Assembly: GCA_020135845.1 (NCBI GenBank) | Contig: JACHTQ010000003.1 | Location: 42,150-106,149 of the forward strand | Origin: Campylobacter sp. W0018 | Lineage (GTDB): Bacteria; Campylobacterota; Campylobacteria; Campylobacterales; Campylobacteraceae | Length of the DNA stretch: 64,000 nt | Direction of reading: 5' to 3' | Shown here: one piece after another, positions 16,066 through 25,400 of the stretch | How the letters are laid out: each line of letters starts with the position of its first letter | Position numbering within the stretch: position 1 is the first letter of the stretch | Position numbers and translations under genes: made by a program | The notes under the pieces: model-generated | What the model was told of the DNA's origin: nothing | Database searches by the model: none | What the model saw: the letters and a program-made list of their open reading frames with translations, nothing else

Positions 16066-16675
16066 AAAAAGTTTCCTTAAGTTTCTTTGCACTCAAACAA
16101 GGGTCATTAGTATCCATAATAGCCCTAACAACAGCAATTCCAGCTAAAGCAATACCTTTTAATTCAGATATCACCTTTTCATCAATCCCGCCTATAGCCA
16201 CTACAGGTATAGGGCTTTTTTTGCAAATTTGCTCTAAAATTTCTAAACTTATAAGAGAGCTTTCTTTAGTTGGTGTTGTCTTAATCGCACCACAACCTAA
16301 ATAATCAGCACCTTCTATAAAATCAAGTTGATCTAAGGTTTTTAAACTTAAACCTATTATTTTCTTTTCTCCTAAAAGCTCTCTTGCAATCCTAACTTCC
16401 AAATCTTCTTGCCCTAAATGCACCCCATCAGCATTTAAAGCTAACGCTATGTCGATTCTATCGTTAATTAAAAAAGGTATTTCATAAGTTTTGCAAAGCT
16501 TTTGCACCTTTTTTCCTAGCTCATAAAATTCACGAGAATTTAGCTCTTTTTCACGCAATTGAATTATATTAACCCCGCCTTTAATAGCATTTTCAAGTAT
16601 ATTTAAAAATACCTCATCGCTTCTTTTTCCTCTGCTTGCAACAAGATATAATTTTAAATCAAGATTATTTTTCAC
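16043..16675 (-). CDS. thiE: Thiamine-phosphate synthase
   Basis: ThiE couples HMP pyrophosphate with thiazole phosphate to make thiamine phosphate. A 210-residue TIM barrel with typical motifs: NIIQLREKELNSREF near residue 35, LINDRIDIALALNADGVHLGQEDL at about 70-93, YLGCGAIKTTPTK at about 125, and VVAIGGI near 160. It follows thiD with an 11-base overlap, so the two thiamine enzymes are coupled, with hemD next. Confidence 0.95.
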   Translation of the reverse strand: MKNNLDLKLYLVASRGKRSDEVFLNILENAIKGGVNIIQLREKELNSREFYELGKKVQKLCKTYEIPFLINDRIDIALALNADGVHLGQEDLEVRIARELLGEKKIIGLSLKTLDQLDFIEGADYLGCGAIKTTPTKESSLISLEILEQICKKSPIPVVAIGGIDEKVISELKGIALAGIAVVRAIMDTNDPCLSAKKLKETFCANLSSK

Positions 16676-17480
16676 TTAAAAACCTATAAAAATGATTGGT
16701 TGGCCCACAACCTTTGCCTAAATTTAAAGAATAATAAATCGCATTTTTAACATATTCTTTTGCTCTGCTTACTGCTTCTAACAAATCATAACCCTTAGCT
16801 AAATTACTTGCAATAGCCGAAGAAAGAGTGCAACCCGTTCCATGTGTATTTTTAGTTTCTATACGCTCACCTTTTAAAATATGGATTTCTTTACCATCAA
16901 AGAGTATATCGTTTGCATTATTTTCACTATGTCCGCCTTTAAGTAAAACGGCTTTAGCACCCAAAGTACATAAATATTTTGCCGCCTCTATCATTTCTTC
17001 TTCATTTTTGATTTTAAAACCACAAAGAAATTCCGCTTCTGGTATGTTTGGGGTGAGTAAATCTGCAAAAGCAACAATCGTCTTTTTAAAAAAATCACAA
17101 TTTTCTTCGGGCATTAAAGCGTAACCATTTTTAGCAAACATCACAGGATCAATAACCAAATTTTGCGGTTTATGAAACTCTAAATTTTTCGCAACACAGC
17201 TCATAAGCTCACAACTTCCTATCATTCCTATCTTAGTTGCTTTTGGCACTATATCTTCAAAAACAGCCAACATTTGCTCATTCACGCTTGAAGTTGGTAT
17301 ATCATGTACTGAAATAACCCTTGCTGTATTTTCAGCCACAACACTCAAAATCACACTCATTCCAAAAAGCTCGTGAGCACTAAAAGTCTTTAAATCTGCT
17401 TGAATTCCAGCTCCACCACTACAATCGCTTCCCGCTATTGTCAAAACAGGAATCAAATCACTCCCTTTTGCTCTCATCAT
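16665..17480 (-). CDS. thiD: Hydroxymethylpyrimidine (phosphate) kinase
   Basis: ThiD phosphorylates HMP and HMP phosphate to give the ThiE substrate. The 271-residue ribokinase-fold protein has TIAGSDCSGGAGIQADLKTF (about 13-32), VIDPVM near 125, AVLLKGGH near 188 and the catalytic-base motif THGTGCTLSSAIA near 213. Two ATG codons follow a strong AAAGGAGGG. The second (17477) has the better spacing. It overlaps the stop of the glycosylase gene upstream. Confidence 0.95.
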   Translation of the reverse strand: MMRAKGSDLIPVLTIAGSDCSGGAGIQADLKTFSAHELFGMSVILSVVAENTARVISVHDIPTSSVNEQMLAVFEDIVPKATKIGMIGSCELMSCVAKNLEFHKPQNLVIDPVMFAKNGYALMPEENCDFFKKTIVAFADLLTPNIPEAEFLCGFKIKNEEEMIEAAKYLCTLGAKAVLLKGGHSENNANDILFDGKEIHILKGERIETKNTHGTGCTLSSAIASNLAKGYDLLEAVSRAKEYVKNAIYYSLNLGKGCGPTNHFYRFLSEK

Positions 17481-18160
17481 CCCTCCTTTAAAATTTGAAT
17501 CAATTTTTCACCCTCAAGACTTAATTTTTTACCCTTAAAAGCGAGTTTTCCAAAAGCAACAATCAAAGCATGAAAAATCTGATAAAGTTCATAAAGCTCA
17601 TAAGATTTGTTTAAAATTTTACATAAATCTTCTTGTTCATTTTCTATACCATTTTGAAAAAATTCCCTTAATTCTTCATAATATTCAAATTCATATCCTA
17701 AAAATAAAGCAAGTCTATGAGTGTAACGATCTACAACCAAAATTTCTCTTTTGCAAAGATAGTTTAAAATACTATCCACACTTTCAAAACCTAAACCTTT
17801 AATCTTTAAAAGCCATTCCCTAGAAACATTTTTCTTAAAATTATCCAAATCATTGTATTTTTTTAAAATCGCTTCAATTAAATCTTTTAAACGCTTTGCT
17901 TTGGTATTGTAAAATCCACTTGGTTTTATAAGCAATGCGAGTTCATTATTTTCAATTTGGCTAATTTGCTCTAAAGAAGTGATTTGAGAATTTCTAAGAT
18001 TATTTAAAGCTTTTAAGACATTATTCCAATTTGTATTTTGCGTTAAAATAACAGAAATTAATAATTCAACATCGCTTAAGCCCTGATTTTCAAGCCAATC
18101 AAATTCTTTAAAATCCAAATTTAAACTCAACAATTTTTTAAAAATTTCTGCCCCGTTCAT
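17477..18160 (-). CDS. MagIII-type 3-methyladenine DNA glycosylase (endonuclease III fold, no Fe-S cluster)
   Basis: A 227-residue helix-hairpin-helix-GPD protein. The hairpin reads LKIKGLGFESVDSIL and the catalytic aspartate sits in VVDRYTHR, about residue 126. The lysine that makes endonuclease III a lyase is not at its place in the hairpin, and the four C-terminal cysteines of the Fe-S cluster are absent. Both features, and the ending around YEELREFF and FHALIVAFGK, resemble H. pylori MagIII, which removes 3-methyladenine. It lies between thiD and mfd, with overlaps on both sides. Confidence 0.8.
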   Translation of the reverse strand: MNGAEIFKKLLSLNLDFKEFDWLENQGLSDVELLISVILTQNTNWNNVLKALNNLRNSQITSLEQISQIENNELALLIKPSGFYNTKAKRLKDLIEAILKKYNDLDNFKKNVSREWLLKIKGLGFESVDSILNYLCKREILVVDRYTHRLALFLGYEFEYYEELREFFQNGIENEQEDLCKILNKSYELYELYQIFHALIVAFGKLAFKGKKLSLEGEKLIQILKEG

Positions 18161-21123
18161 ACAATATCCTTTGAGATATTTTGTTTTTCATCTATTTTTC
18201 TTAAATATGTTAAAATAGCATCGATAACATCATCATCATCTTTGCTTCTTGCTTTAATAAATTCTTTTTCGTCCTTAAAATTTACAAATTGAATATTTTG
18301 CTCAAAATTACTGATTATTTTAAATTTACCTAAGGCTAAAATTTTAATCATCATTAAAGATAGAAATTGCTTAGTATAAACATCAAGCTTACCGAAACGA
18401 TCTTCAATTTCACCTTCAATTTCATAAATTTCATTGATTTTTTCACATTTGCTTAAACGACGATAAATTTCAAGTCTAAGGCGATCTTCAGAAATCAATT
18501 CTGAATTTAAAAAAGCATTGATATTTAATTTTAAATCAATTTTTTTCTCTTCAAAAATTTCTTTTTTTGTTAAAGCATTGAGCTCATCCTCTAGCATTTT
18601 TAGATAAAGACTAAGTCCTATTTGTTCCATATGCCCACTTTGATCAATTCCTAATAAATTTCCCCCACCTCTAATCTCAAGATCATGATAAGCCAAAACA
18701 GATCCTGCTCCTAAAAAAGAATTGCTTTCTAAAGAGATTAAACGTTTTAAAGCATCTTGAGTGATATTTTCTTTATTTTCAACTAAAAAATAACAATATC
18801 CTTGTTTATTACTCCTTCCAACTCTTCCACGCAATTGGTGCAAATCAGCCATTCCAAAACGATCACTTTTTTCTACAATCATAGTATTAGCATTAGCTAA
18901 ATCAATACCATTTTCAACTATAGAAGTGCTTAAAAGTAAATCATATTCTTTATTTTCGAATTTAAGCATTTCCTCTTCTTGCACCTTTGCATCGATTTTA
19001 GAATGCAAGACTAAAATTTTTAAATTTTTAAAAAGATCAAGCAAATGTTTTTTACATTGTTCAATACTTGCTATGTGATTATGGATATAAAAAATTTGCC
19101 CTCCACGTCTTAATTCTCTAGAAATAATTTCTTTTAAAAGCGCATCATCACTTTCTTTAACAAAAGTTCTCACATCCAGTCTATCTTCTGGTGGAGTTTG
19201 CAATACGCTATAAGATTTTATAGAACTTAAAGCCTGATTTAAACTTCTTGGAATAGGAGTAGCTGACATAGATAAAAGGTGTGAATTTTGGGTTAATTCT
19301 TTTAATTTTTCTTTTTGTTTTACTCCAAATTTATGCTCCTCATCAATAATCACAAGAGCTAAATTTTTGCACTGTAAATTTAAAAGCGCATGAGTACCAA
19401 CAACAACGCAAGGTTTTTCTTGATCTAAATATTCTAAAAGTACTTTTTTCTCTTTAGAATTTGTAAAACGATCAAGCTTAAAAATAGGAATTTCAAAATT
19501 TTCAAAACGTTTTTTCAAAGTCTTAAAATGCTGATGCGACAAAAGCGTCGTTGGTGCAAAGAAAAAAACACTAAATCCGCTTTTAACTACTGGATAAATG
19601 GCATTCATGGCAACTTCAGTTTTACCAAAACCCACATCTCCACTTAAAAGCCTGTCCATAACCTTACCGCTTTGAAAATCTTGTAAAATTTCCTCGCACA
19701 CTTTAACTTGATCTTCAGTATAAGAAAATCCGGCTTTTGAGGTAAAATATGCCTGTTGGGCGTAATCAACTTTGATTGGTTTTGGCTTAATCAAGGATCT
19801 TTTAGCTGCCATAGCAACAATCTCAGAAGCAATAACTAAAAGTTTAACTTTTAATTTTTCTTTTAATTTGATAAAAGTGGTTTTTCCTAGACGATCCAAA
19901 AGTGGAATAGAACCACTTGTAGCTAAATATTTGTCTATAAGATACAAATTTTCAACCGGCAAAAGAAGTTTGTCGCTATTTTGATATTCAATAGAAACAA
20001 ATTCTTTTTTAGCTCCTGCTATGCTGATCATCTCAAGACCTAAAAATTTACCCACACCATAATCTTCATGGACAATAAAATCACCTTGTTTTAGCTCGTC
20101 TATAATTAAATTTGCTTTGCGTTTGTATTTTTGTTTTTCTTTTTTATTGAGCGAGATAATCAATTCTTCATGAGTGATTAAATTTAAAATCAACTCGCTT
20201 TTTACAAAGTGAATATTTGAAAATTCATCTAATTCTAAAGCTTTAAAAAGAGCCTCATTTTTTGCCAATACCGTAATCTTTTTATTTTGATGAAAATAAA
20301 AAAAATCTTTATTATAAAAACTTTTCAAATCTTTATATTTTTTTGCTTCAGGTATAATTCTAGCATTGATCTTGCTTAAATCTTTTTGCCATTCCTGTTT
20401 ATCAAATTTTTTAATACTAACAAAATCAAGCTCTAAATAATCATAAAAATCATCTATACACCAAAAACCCAAAGAATTGATATCGTTGATTAAAGTATTG
20501 CTTTTAAAATGCTCTAAATTATTTTGAAAATTTTCATAATCTGAATTTGAAAAATGATTTAAAAATGGACAAATTTCAAAACTCTCATATTCTTTAGGTA
20601 TCGATTTTTGGGTTTCAAGATCAAATTTTCTAATACTTTCTATTTCTTCATCAAATAATAAAATTCTAATTGGAATTTCTTCATTGATACAAAATATATC
20701 AATAACCTCTCCTCTAATACTCACCTCGCCTTTATCTTGCACCATATCAACAAATTCATATCCTAATTTTAAAAGCTCATCACGAAATTTATCGATTTTA
20801 AATGTATCTGTTTTAGATACAACATAATTTTTTAAATGATTTTTAGAGGGAAGTTTTTTTAAAACAGTCGATAATGGAGAGATTAAAATTTTATCATTGT
20901 TTTCTTTGTGATAAGCATTTAAAACTTTACAAATTTCAAAAAGTTCTTTAGAAAATGCCCTTAAATCATCTCCAAATTCAGCCCTAAAATCTGGCAAAAC
21001 AAAAGTTTTAAAACCTTGATAAAGAGAAACTTGAGCTAATAAAAAAGCTTCTTTATCATTTTCACAAAGCACAAGCTGTGGTGCTTTATTTTCTTGCAAG
21101 TATTCAAAAAAATTAGCTTGCAT
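18157..21123 (-). CDS. mfd: Transcription-repair coupling factor Mfd
   Basis: Mfd removes RNA polymerase stalled at DNA damage and recruits UvrA. The 988 residues include a UvrB-like N-terminal part, the RNA-polymerase-binding CarD/RID domain (GDFIVHEDYGVGKFLGLE, about 350), the SF2 translocase with Walker A LSGDVGFGKTE, the DEEH box and MSATPIPR, and QLRGRVGRSNKQGY motif VI. At 988 residues it is shorter than the E. coli protein, as usual in epsilonproteobacteria. It ends inside the glycosylase start and begins one base after the bactofilin gene. Confidence 0.95.
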   Translation of the reverse strand: MQANFFEYLQENKAPQLVLCENDKEAFLLAQVSLYQGFKTFVLPDFRAEFGDDLRAFSKELFEICKVLNAYHKENNDKILISPLSTVLKKLPSKNHLKNYVVSKTDTFKIDKFRDELLKLGYEFVDMVQDKGEVSIRGEVIDIFCINEEIPIRILLFDEEIESIRKFDLETQKSIPKEYESFEICPFLNHFSNSDYENFQNNLEHFKSNTLINDINSLGFWCIDDFYDYLELDFVSIKKFDKQEWQKDLSKINARIIPEAKKYKDLKSFYNKDFFYFHQNKKITVLAKNEALFKALELDEFSNIHFVKSELILNLITHEELIISLNKKEKQKYKRKANLIIDELKQGDFIVHEDYGVGKFLGLEMISIAGAKKEFVSIEYQNSDKLLLPVENLYLIDKYLATSGSIPLLDRLGKTTFIKLKEKLKVKLLVIASEIVAMAAKRSLIKPKPIKVDYAQQAYFTSKAGFSYTEDQVKVCEEILQDFQSGKVMDRLLSGDVGFGKTEVAMNAIYPVVKSGFSVFFFAPTTLLSHQHFKTLKKRFENFEIPIFKLDRFTNSKEKKVLLEYLDQEKPCVVVGTHALLNLQCKNLALVIIDEEHKFGVKQKEKLKELTQNSHLLSMSATPIPRSLNQALSSIKSYSVLQTPPEDRLDVRTFVKESDDALLKEIISRELRRGGQIFYIHNHIASIEQCKKHLLDLFKNLKILVLHSKIDAKVQEEEMLKFENKEYDLLLSTSIVENGIDLANANTMIVEKSDRFGMADLHQLRGRVGRSNKQGYCYFLVENKENITQDALKRLISLESNSFLGAGSVLAYHDLEIRGGGNLLGIDQSGHMEQIGLSLYLKMLEDELNALTKKEIFEEKKIDLKLNINAFLNSELISEDRLRLEIYRRLSKCEKINEIYEIEGEIEDRFGKLDVYTKQFLSLMMIKILALGKFKIISNFEQNIQFVNFKDEKEFIKARSKDDDDVIDAILTYLRKIDEKQNISKDIV

Positions 21124-21522
21124 TTATTCTTCTGGTGCGTTTTCTATTAATCTAACTGGTTCATCTTGCTTAATCTTACTTACCCCATTAAAGCGACCGC
21201 CATTTTCTATAGCTAATTCTTTAATATTAATATCTCCATTAACCATACCGCCGGTTAAAATTTCCAAACTATTTGCCTCCAAATCACCCTCAAAATAACC
21301 ATTTACAACAATTTTATCGGCTTTTAATTCGCCTTTTAAATTGCCATTTTTACCGATCACTACAATACTTTCAGAGTGTATGACCCCGCTAAGTTCTCCA
21401 TCTACATGAAGCATTGAGGCAAAATAAAATTTACCTTCTATTCTAGCACCCGAAGAAATTACTGTTGTTTCTGAGTTTGAGCTAGATGTTGCGCTGTGAC
21501 TGCCTTTACTAAAGATTGCCAT
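21124..21522 (-). CDS. Bactofilin (polymer-forming cytoskeletal protein, CcmA-like)
   Basis: A 132-residue bactofilin: a short disordered Ser-rich N-terminus (SHSATSSSNSETT), then a right-handed beta-helix of repeated short strands (GARIEGKFYFASMLHVDGELSGVI, KADKIVVNGYFEGDLEA). Bactofilins polymerise at the membrane and position peptidoglycan hydrolases. In Helicobacter the homologue CcmA is needed for helical shape. AAGGAGAG precedes the ATG, which lies 64 bases inside the M23 peptidase gene, the same type of coupling as csd1-ccmA. Confidence 0.9.
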   Translation of the reverse strand: MAIFSKGSHSATSSSNSETTVISSGARIEGKFYFASMLHVDGELSGVIHSESIVVIGKNGNLKGELKADKIVVNGYFEGDLEANSLEILTGGMVNGDINIKELAIENGGRFNGVSKIKQDEPVRLIENAPEE

Positions 21523-22361
21523 GGAACTCTCCTTTCTTGATTAAAAAAATTATTCATATTTTTTCTTTGTAAATTTAAAAAATACAATGGCTCTAAAGTT
21601 TTATTGATAAACCGTACCTCATAATGCAAATGCGGCCCAGTTGAAAGTCCAGTATTTCCGCTATATCCTATCAATTGTCCCTTGGTGACAAATTGCCCTG
21701 CTTTAACAATATCTCTGCGCGTCATATGTGCAAAAACAGTTTTAAAACCAAAATTATGGAGCAAAATGACATTATAACCATATCCATTATCACTATATCC
21801 TGCAAATTCAACAACTCCATTAGCTGTAGCGCGTACAGGGGTGCCAATTTCTGCTCTTAAATCAATACCTGGATGAAATTCTTTTCTTTTTAAAAGTGGG
21901 TGCTCTCTCCAGCCAAAATTTCCAGTGATACCTTTATTTTCTATAGGCCATCCATTAGGAATTTGTTTTAAAATCTCAACCTGTTGCTCATTGGTAAGCT
22001 TAAGATTTTCTAGCCTATCTGTAATTGTAAGATTGTTTTCAGCCTCTAAGCCCAAAGCTTCTTCAAAAGAAGCGATTTTATCTTCGATAGCTGCATACTG
22101 CTTTGCTTTTTCTTCGATTTTCTTCTGCATTTGAATATTAGAATGCTCAAGCTCTCTACTTTTTTCTAAGAGTTCTTCTCTTTTTTTGCTTACATCCTCA
22201 ACTTTGCTATCAAGGTATTTGATATAAAAACCACTAAAAATTAAAAACAAAAGCACAAAAGCAATAATATAAATAAAAATTTTTTTAATAATCTGATTCA
22301 GATAAAAATGCTTAGAACCATTAATATCTGTGATCGTAATGGTAAATTTATTTTTTATCAC
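21459..22361 (-). CDS. pgp3: M23 peptidoglycan endopeptidase (Pgp3-type, cell shape)
   Basis: A 300-residue inner-membrane-anchored LytM-family enzyme. A membrane helix lies at about 27-48, a coiled coil at about 50-105, and the catalytic M23 domain runs from about 147. Zinc ligands are visible as HPGID (H163, D167) and HLHYE (H246), with the catalytic AH at about 212. All are present, so it should be active. In C. jejuni the enzyme at this locus is, as I recall, Pgp3, a DD-endopeptidase/carboxypeptidase needed for helical form. The start is GTG with AAGGA upstream, overlapping folC. Confidence 0.88.
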   Translation of the reverse strand: MIKNKFTITITDINGSKHFYLNQIIKKIFIYIIAFVLLFLIFSGFYIKYLDSKVEDVSKKREELLEKSRELEHSNIQMQKKIEEKAKQYAAIEDKIASFEEALGLEAENNLTITDRLENLKLTNEQQVEILKQIPNGWPIENKGITGNFGWREHPLLKRKEFHPGIDLRAEIGTPVRATANGVVEFAGYSDNGYGYNVILLHNFGFKTVFAHMTRRDIVKAGQFVTKGQLIGYSGNTGLSTGPHLHYEVRFINKTLEPLYFLNLQRKNMNNFFNQERRVPWQSLVKAVTAQHLAQTQKQQ

Positions 22362-23520
22362 TCCATTCCTTTAAAAAATTTTCTACTAAAGCAAAAGAAC
22401 CAAATACTAAAGTTTTCCTCTGCTTATCTAAGACAGTGAATTCTTCGCATTTAATCCCTAAAATATTAGCTATATTATAAATTTCATCACTTATTAATTT
22501 TCTTTCTGCGCTAATATATTTATATATTTTAATTGTATCAATAATAGGCTTTAATGTTTTTAAAATTTCAAAAACATCTTTATCTTGATAAGAATTATAA
22601 ACTAAAATTATTTTTTCGCCAATAAATTGATCACGCAAAGCTTCTGCTGCCATAACATTATGCCCAACATCTATATATAAATTTGGCTCTAGTTGCTCAA
22701 GTCTCCCTTTGAGATTTAATTTTCCTAGCTTAATTAAAGCTGCTTTTATTTTTTCTTTAGAAACTAATGTCTCAAAGGCATTTAAAGCTAAAATTAAATT
22801 GTGTTTTAAATATAAAGGCAAATGATATTTTCGGATATAATTTTGAATTAATGATAAGTATTCGCCTTCAAAATTTGAAGCAAAAATAAGATCGACATTT
22901 TTTAGTTTAGCAATTTTTTTTGCCATTTGCAAAACAACCTCTTCTTGTTCTGATGAAATTAAAGTTTTTTTTGACATAGCCTTAAGTTTAGTTCTTGCAA
23001 TTTTTTCCAAAGAATCACCTAAAATTTGCATATGATCAAAACCTATTTTTGTAAAAATACTCATTTCTTTTTCAAAAACTGAAGTCGCATCATACTCTCC
23101 GCCTAATCCTGCTTCAAATATAATATAATCACATTCTCTAAAAAGCACAGCTGCAAGAAAAGTAGCGTATTCAAAATAACTTAGTTTGTTTAATTCTTCT
23201 TTGAAAATTTTTTCTAATTGCTCATGAGCTCGCTCTAATTCCTCATCGCTAACTATGTCTTTATTTTTATAAAAACGTTCCTTAAAACCAAATATATGAG
23301 GACTAGTATAATGCCCAACGCTATACCCTATGCTTTCTAAAAGCTGAGTTAAAAAACGTCCGGTACTTCCTTTTCCATTGGTTCCAATGATTTGAATTAC
23401 TGATTTTATTAAAAGTTGATTTTTGTATTTTTCATACATTCTAAACATTAAAAAACGATCAATTCTATCATAGCAAAGGCTTTTCTTTGCTAAAAAATCA
23501 TTCACTTTGTTCTGCATCAT
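22348..23520 (-). CDS. folC: Folylpolyglutamate/dihydrofolate synthase
   Basis: A 390-residue Mur-ligase-fold enzyme that joins glutamate to dihydropteroate and folates. Motifs: IQIIGTNGKGSTGRFL (ATP loop, about 43-58), VGHYTSPHIFGFKERF, YIIFEAGLGGEYDAT and IGFDHMQILGDSLE for metal and folate binding, and YIDVGHN later. Overlaps join it to the M23 gene and to the degenerate GGDEF gene upstream, in the long minus-strand gene run. Confidence 0.93.
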   Translation of the reverse strand: MMQNKVNDFLAKKSLCYDRIDRFLMFRMYEKYKNQLLIKSVIQIIGTNGKGSTGRFLTQLLESIGYSVGHYTSPHIFGFKERFYKNKDIVSDEELERAHEQLEKIFKEELNKLSYFEYATFLAAVLFRECDYIIFEAGLGGEYDATSVFEKEMSIFTKIGFDHMQILGDSLEKIARTKLKAMSKKTLISSEQEEVVLQMAKKIAKLKNVDLIFASNFEGEYLSLIQNYIRKYHLPLYLKHNLILALNAFETLVSKEKIKAALIKLGKLNLKGRLEQLEPNLYIDVGHNVMAAEALRDQFIGEKIILVYNSYQDKDVFEILKTLKPIIDTIKIYKYISAERKLISDEIYNIANILGIKCEEFTVLDKQRKTLVFGSFALVENFLKEWSDKK

Positions 23521-24904
23521 TTTTTTGATTTAAATTGGCAATTTGGCTTATTAATTCTTCTAAAATATTTATATCTGGATTGCTTTGCTTATCCAAATAA
23601 GCTGTATTAATCTTTGGTGTGATAACATCTTGCTTATAAATAAAACGAAAATTCTCAATAGTCTTTAAATTATTGTTTACAAATTTAGCAACCTCCTCTT
23701 TACTTTTTCCTGGGGTAATAATCAAATAACTTTTTTCATCAATCATCCAAAGTTCATCAAATTCATTGCAACTATCTTTTAAAATTTTCTTAAAACGAAC
23801 AAAAATTTCATTTAAACTTCCAACTCCATATTTTTCCATAATAAAGCGATAATTCTGTATAGAAAATAAGGCTAAAGCATAATTTACTTTGTATTTTTTG
23901 AAATTTTCATCCAATTTCTCAAGCTCTTTAACAACGGTCCAAGATTCCCTCTCTTCAAGACTTTGAGTGAATTCAATTTGAGTATTTAAAGAATTAATTT
24001 TTTCGCTAAGCTGCTCAAGCTTTTTCTTTAAAAACTCAAAACTAATCTTAACCTCGCCTTTTTCATCCGGATTTAAAGTATTAACAAAATCCATATTTTG
24101 CTGATTGGTTTTATTTAATAAACTAAAAAGCTCGTAAATCTTTTTTAAATTCTCATTGAAAAAATTTAAATTTTTTTGCACATACATATTATCAACCATC
24201 ACCCTATGGCCAACAATTTCCAAAAGTTCATTTTTAAAATTATTTTCATTAATTAAAAAAGCTTTTTTAGATAAATTTTGTGAAAATCCTTGAATTTTAA
24301 GATCTTCAACCAAAGAAGGATTTAAACAAGACGTTAAAAGTTCGCAAAAATATTCTAAATTTCTTTCGCCAAGTTTATTTAAAAGTTTTTTAATCGCTGT
24401 GTCAAAATCATCAAATTTACTAATACCATACTTTTTTATCTCGTTATCAAAATCATTTTCTTCATAACTTTTCTTTAGTTCTTTCCATTTTTTAGAAAGC
24501 AAATAAATGCTTTCGCTATCCATGGTTTTAGAAATTCTTATCGAAGTAATTTTTGCCAAATCTCTGATTTTCTTATCTTTACTTACTTGCAAAGCCTTAC
24601 ATAAAGTAGATAATAGATCAAAAAATTCGCTAAATTGTTTTCCGCTTTGCCTATTAAGAACAGAAATTAAAAAAGTAATAAACTCTTCAATAGTACGAAT
24701 AGGTTTTGAATCAAGTTCTTGTTGATAATTTGACAAAAGCAAGGCTTTATATTTTTCTAATTTTACTTTATTTAGAGTCGTAAGCTTATCTTTTTGCGCA
24801 ATTTCCTCAAACACTTCAGTATAGTTTTCAGGTGTAGGGCGCATTTTCCTTTCTTTTAAAGCGATTAAGGTTTTTTTTGCAATTTCATTAATGTTGGGCA
24901 GCAC
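23498..24904 (-). CDS. Degenerate GGDEF-like protein with N-terminal DGC-associated helical region
   Basis: A 468-residue soluble protein. The N-terminal MRPTPENYTEVFEEIAQ is typical of proteins that carry GGDEF domains. The middle is helical (about 60-320). The last 140 residues have the GGDEF fold pattern (ALALFSIQNYRFIMEKYG, then FDELWMIDEKSYLIITPG, then KINTAYLDK). The GG(D/E)EF signature itself is missing, replaced around ELWMIDEKSY, so no cyclase activity is expected. It could be a structural or c-di-GMP-independent regulator. The start is a GTG inside the lptE end. Confidence 0.7.
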   Translation of the reverse strand: MLPNINEIAKKTLIALKERKMRPTPENYTEVFEEIAQKDKLTTLNKVKLEKYKALLLSNYQQELDSKPIRTIEEFITFLISVLNRQSGKQFSEFFDLLSTLCKALQVSKDKKIRDLAKITSIRISKTMDSESIYLLSKKWKELKKSYEENDFDNEIKKYGISKFDDFDTAIKKLLNKLGERNLEYFCELLTSCLNPSLVEDLKIQGFSQNLSKKAFLINENNFKNELLEIVGHRVMVDNMYVQKNLNFFNENLKKIYELFSLLNKTNQQNMDFVNTLNPDEKGEVKISFEFLKKKLEQLSEKINSLNTQIEFTQSLEERESWTVVKELEKLDENFKKYKVNYALALFSIQNYRFIMEKYGVGSLNEIFVRFKKILKDSCNEFDELWMIDEKSYLIITPGKSKEEVAKFVNNNLKTIENFRFIYKQDVITPKINTAYLDKQSNPDINILEELISQIANLNQKNDAEQSE

Positions 24905-25400
24905 GCTTATTCCCTTTAATAGCTATAGCTGAAATAAATTCATCAAAAGCTTCGCCCGAAGCAGAACGGATAGCATCATAACGTGCAGAATCACTTATAA
25001 TACTGTTAGGCGAAATATCAAAATTATAACTACCACTTGTACTAAAATGTTCGCTTTCGCCATCTTTGAAAATAACATAAAATTCCAAATTCAATCTGGC
25101 CTTATAGCTTACAACATAGCCATTTTTATCATAAATTAAAGGAATGAAATCAAGATTATCCATTTTAATGTTAATAATATCATCAGCCTCATGCTTTAAA
25201 GCAAGTTTTCGTCCGAGCTTAGAAATAACCATTTCCTTAAGAGTATCAGCCACAAAAATACTATTTTTAGGATCTTGAAGGTTTAATTCTACATTAACAT
25301 AAACCTTCTCATCAAAGATATTATCGGCTATTTTCGAAGTTGGAACATAACCACAGGCTGAAAAAAATAGTACTATAAAACCAATAAGAATTTTCTTCAT
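24888..25400 (-). CDS. lptE: LPS-assembly lipoprotein LptE
   Basis: A 170-residue lipoprotein with signal peptide and lipobox FSAC (Cys16), followed by GYVPTSK, the usual start of LptE. The remainder has the two-stranded pattern with [19 protein letters not shown]. LptE plugs the LptD barrel that puts lipooligosaccharide into the outer membrane. Its ATG overlaps the leuS stop, the same order (leuS-lptE) as in many proteobacteria, which supports the call despite low sequence conservation. Confidence 0.82.
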   Translation of the reverse strand: MKKILIGFIVLFFSACGYVPTSKIADNIFDEKVYVNVELNLQDPKNSIFVADTLKEMVISKLGRKLALKHEADDIINIKMDNLDFIPLIYDKNGYVVSYKARLNLEFYVIFKDGESEHFSTSGSYNFDISPNSIISDSARYDAIRSASGEAFDEFISAIAIKGNKRAAQH

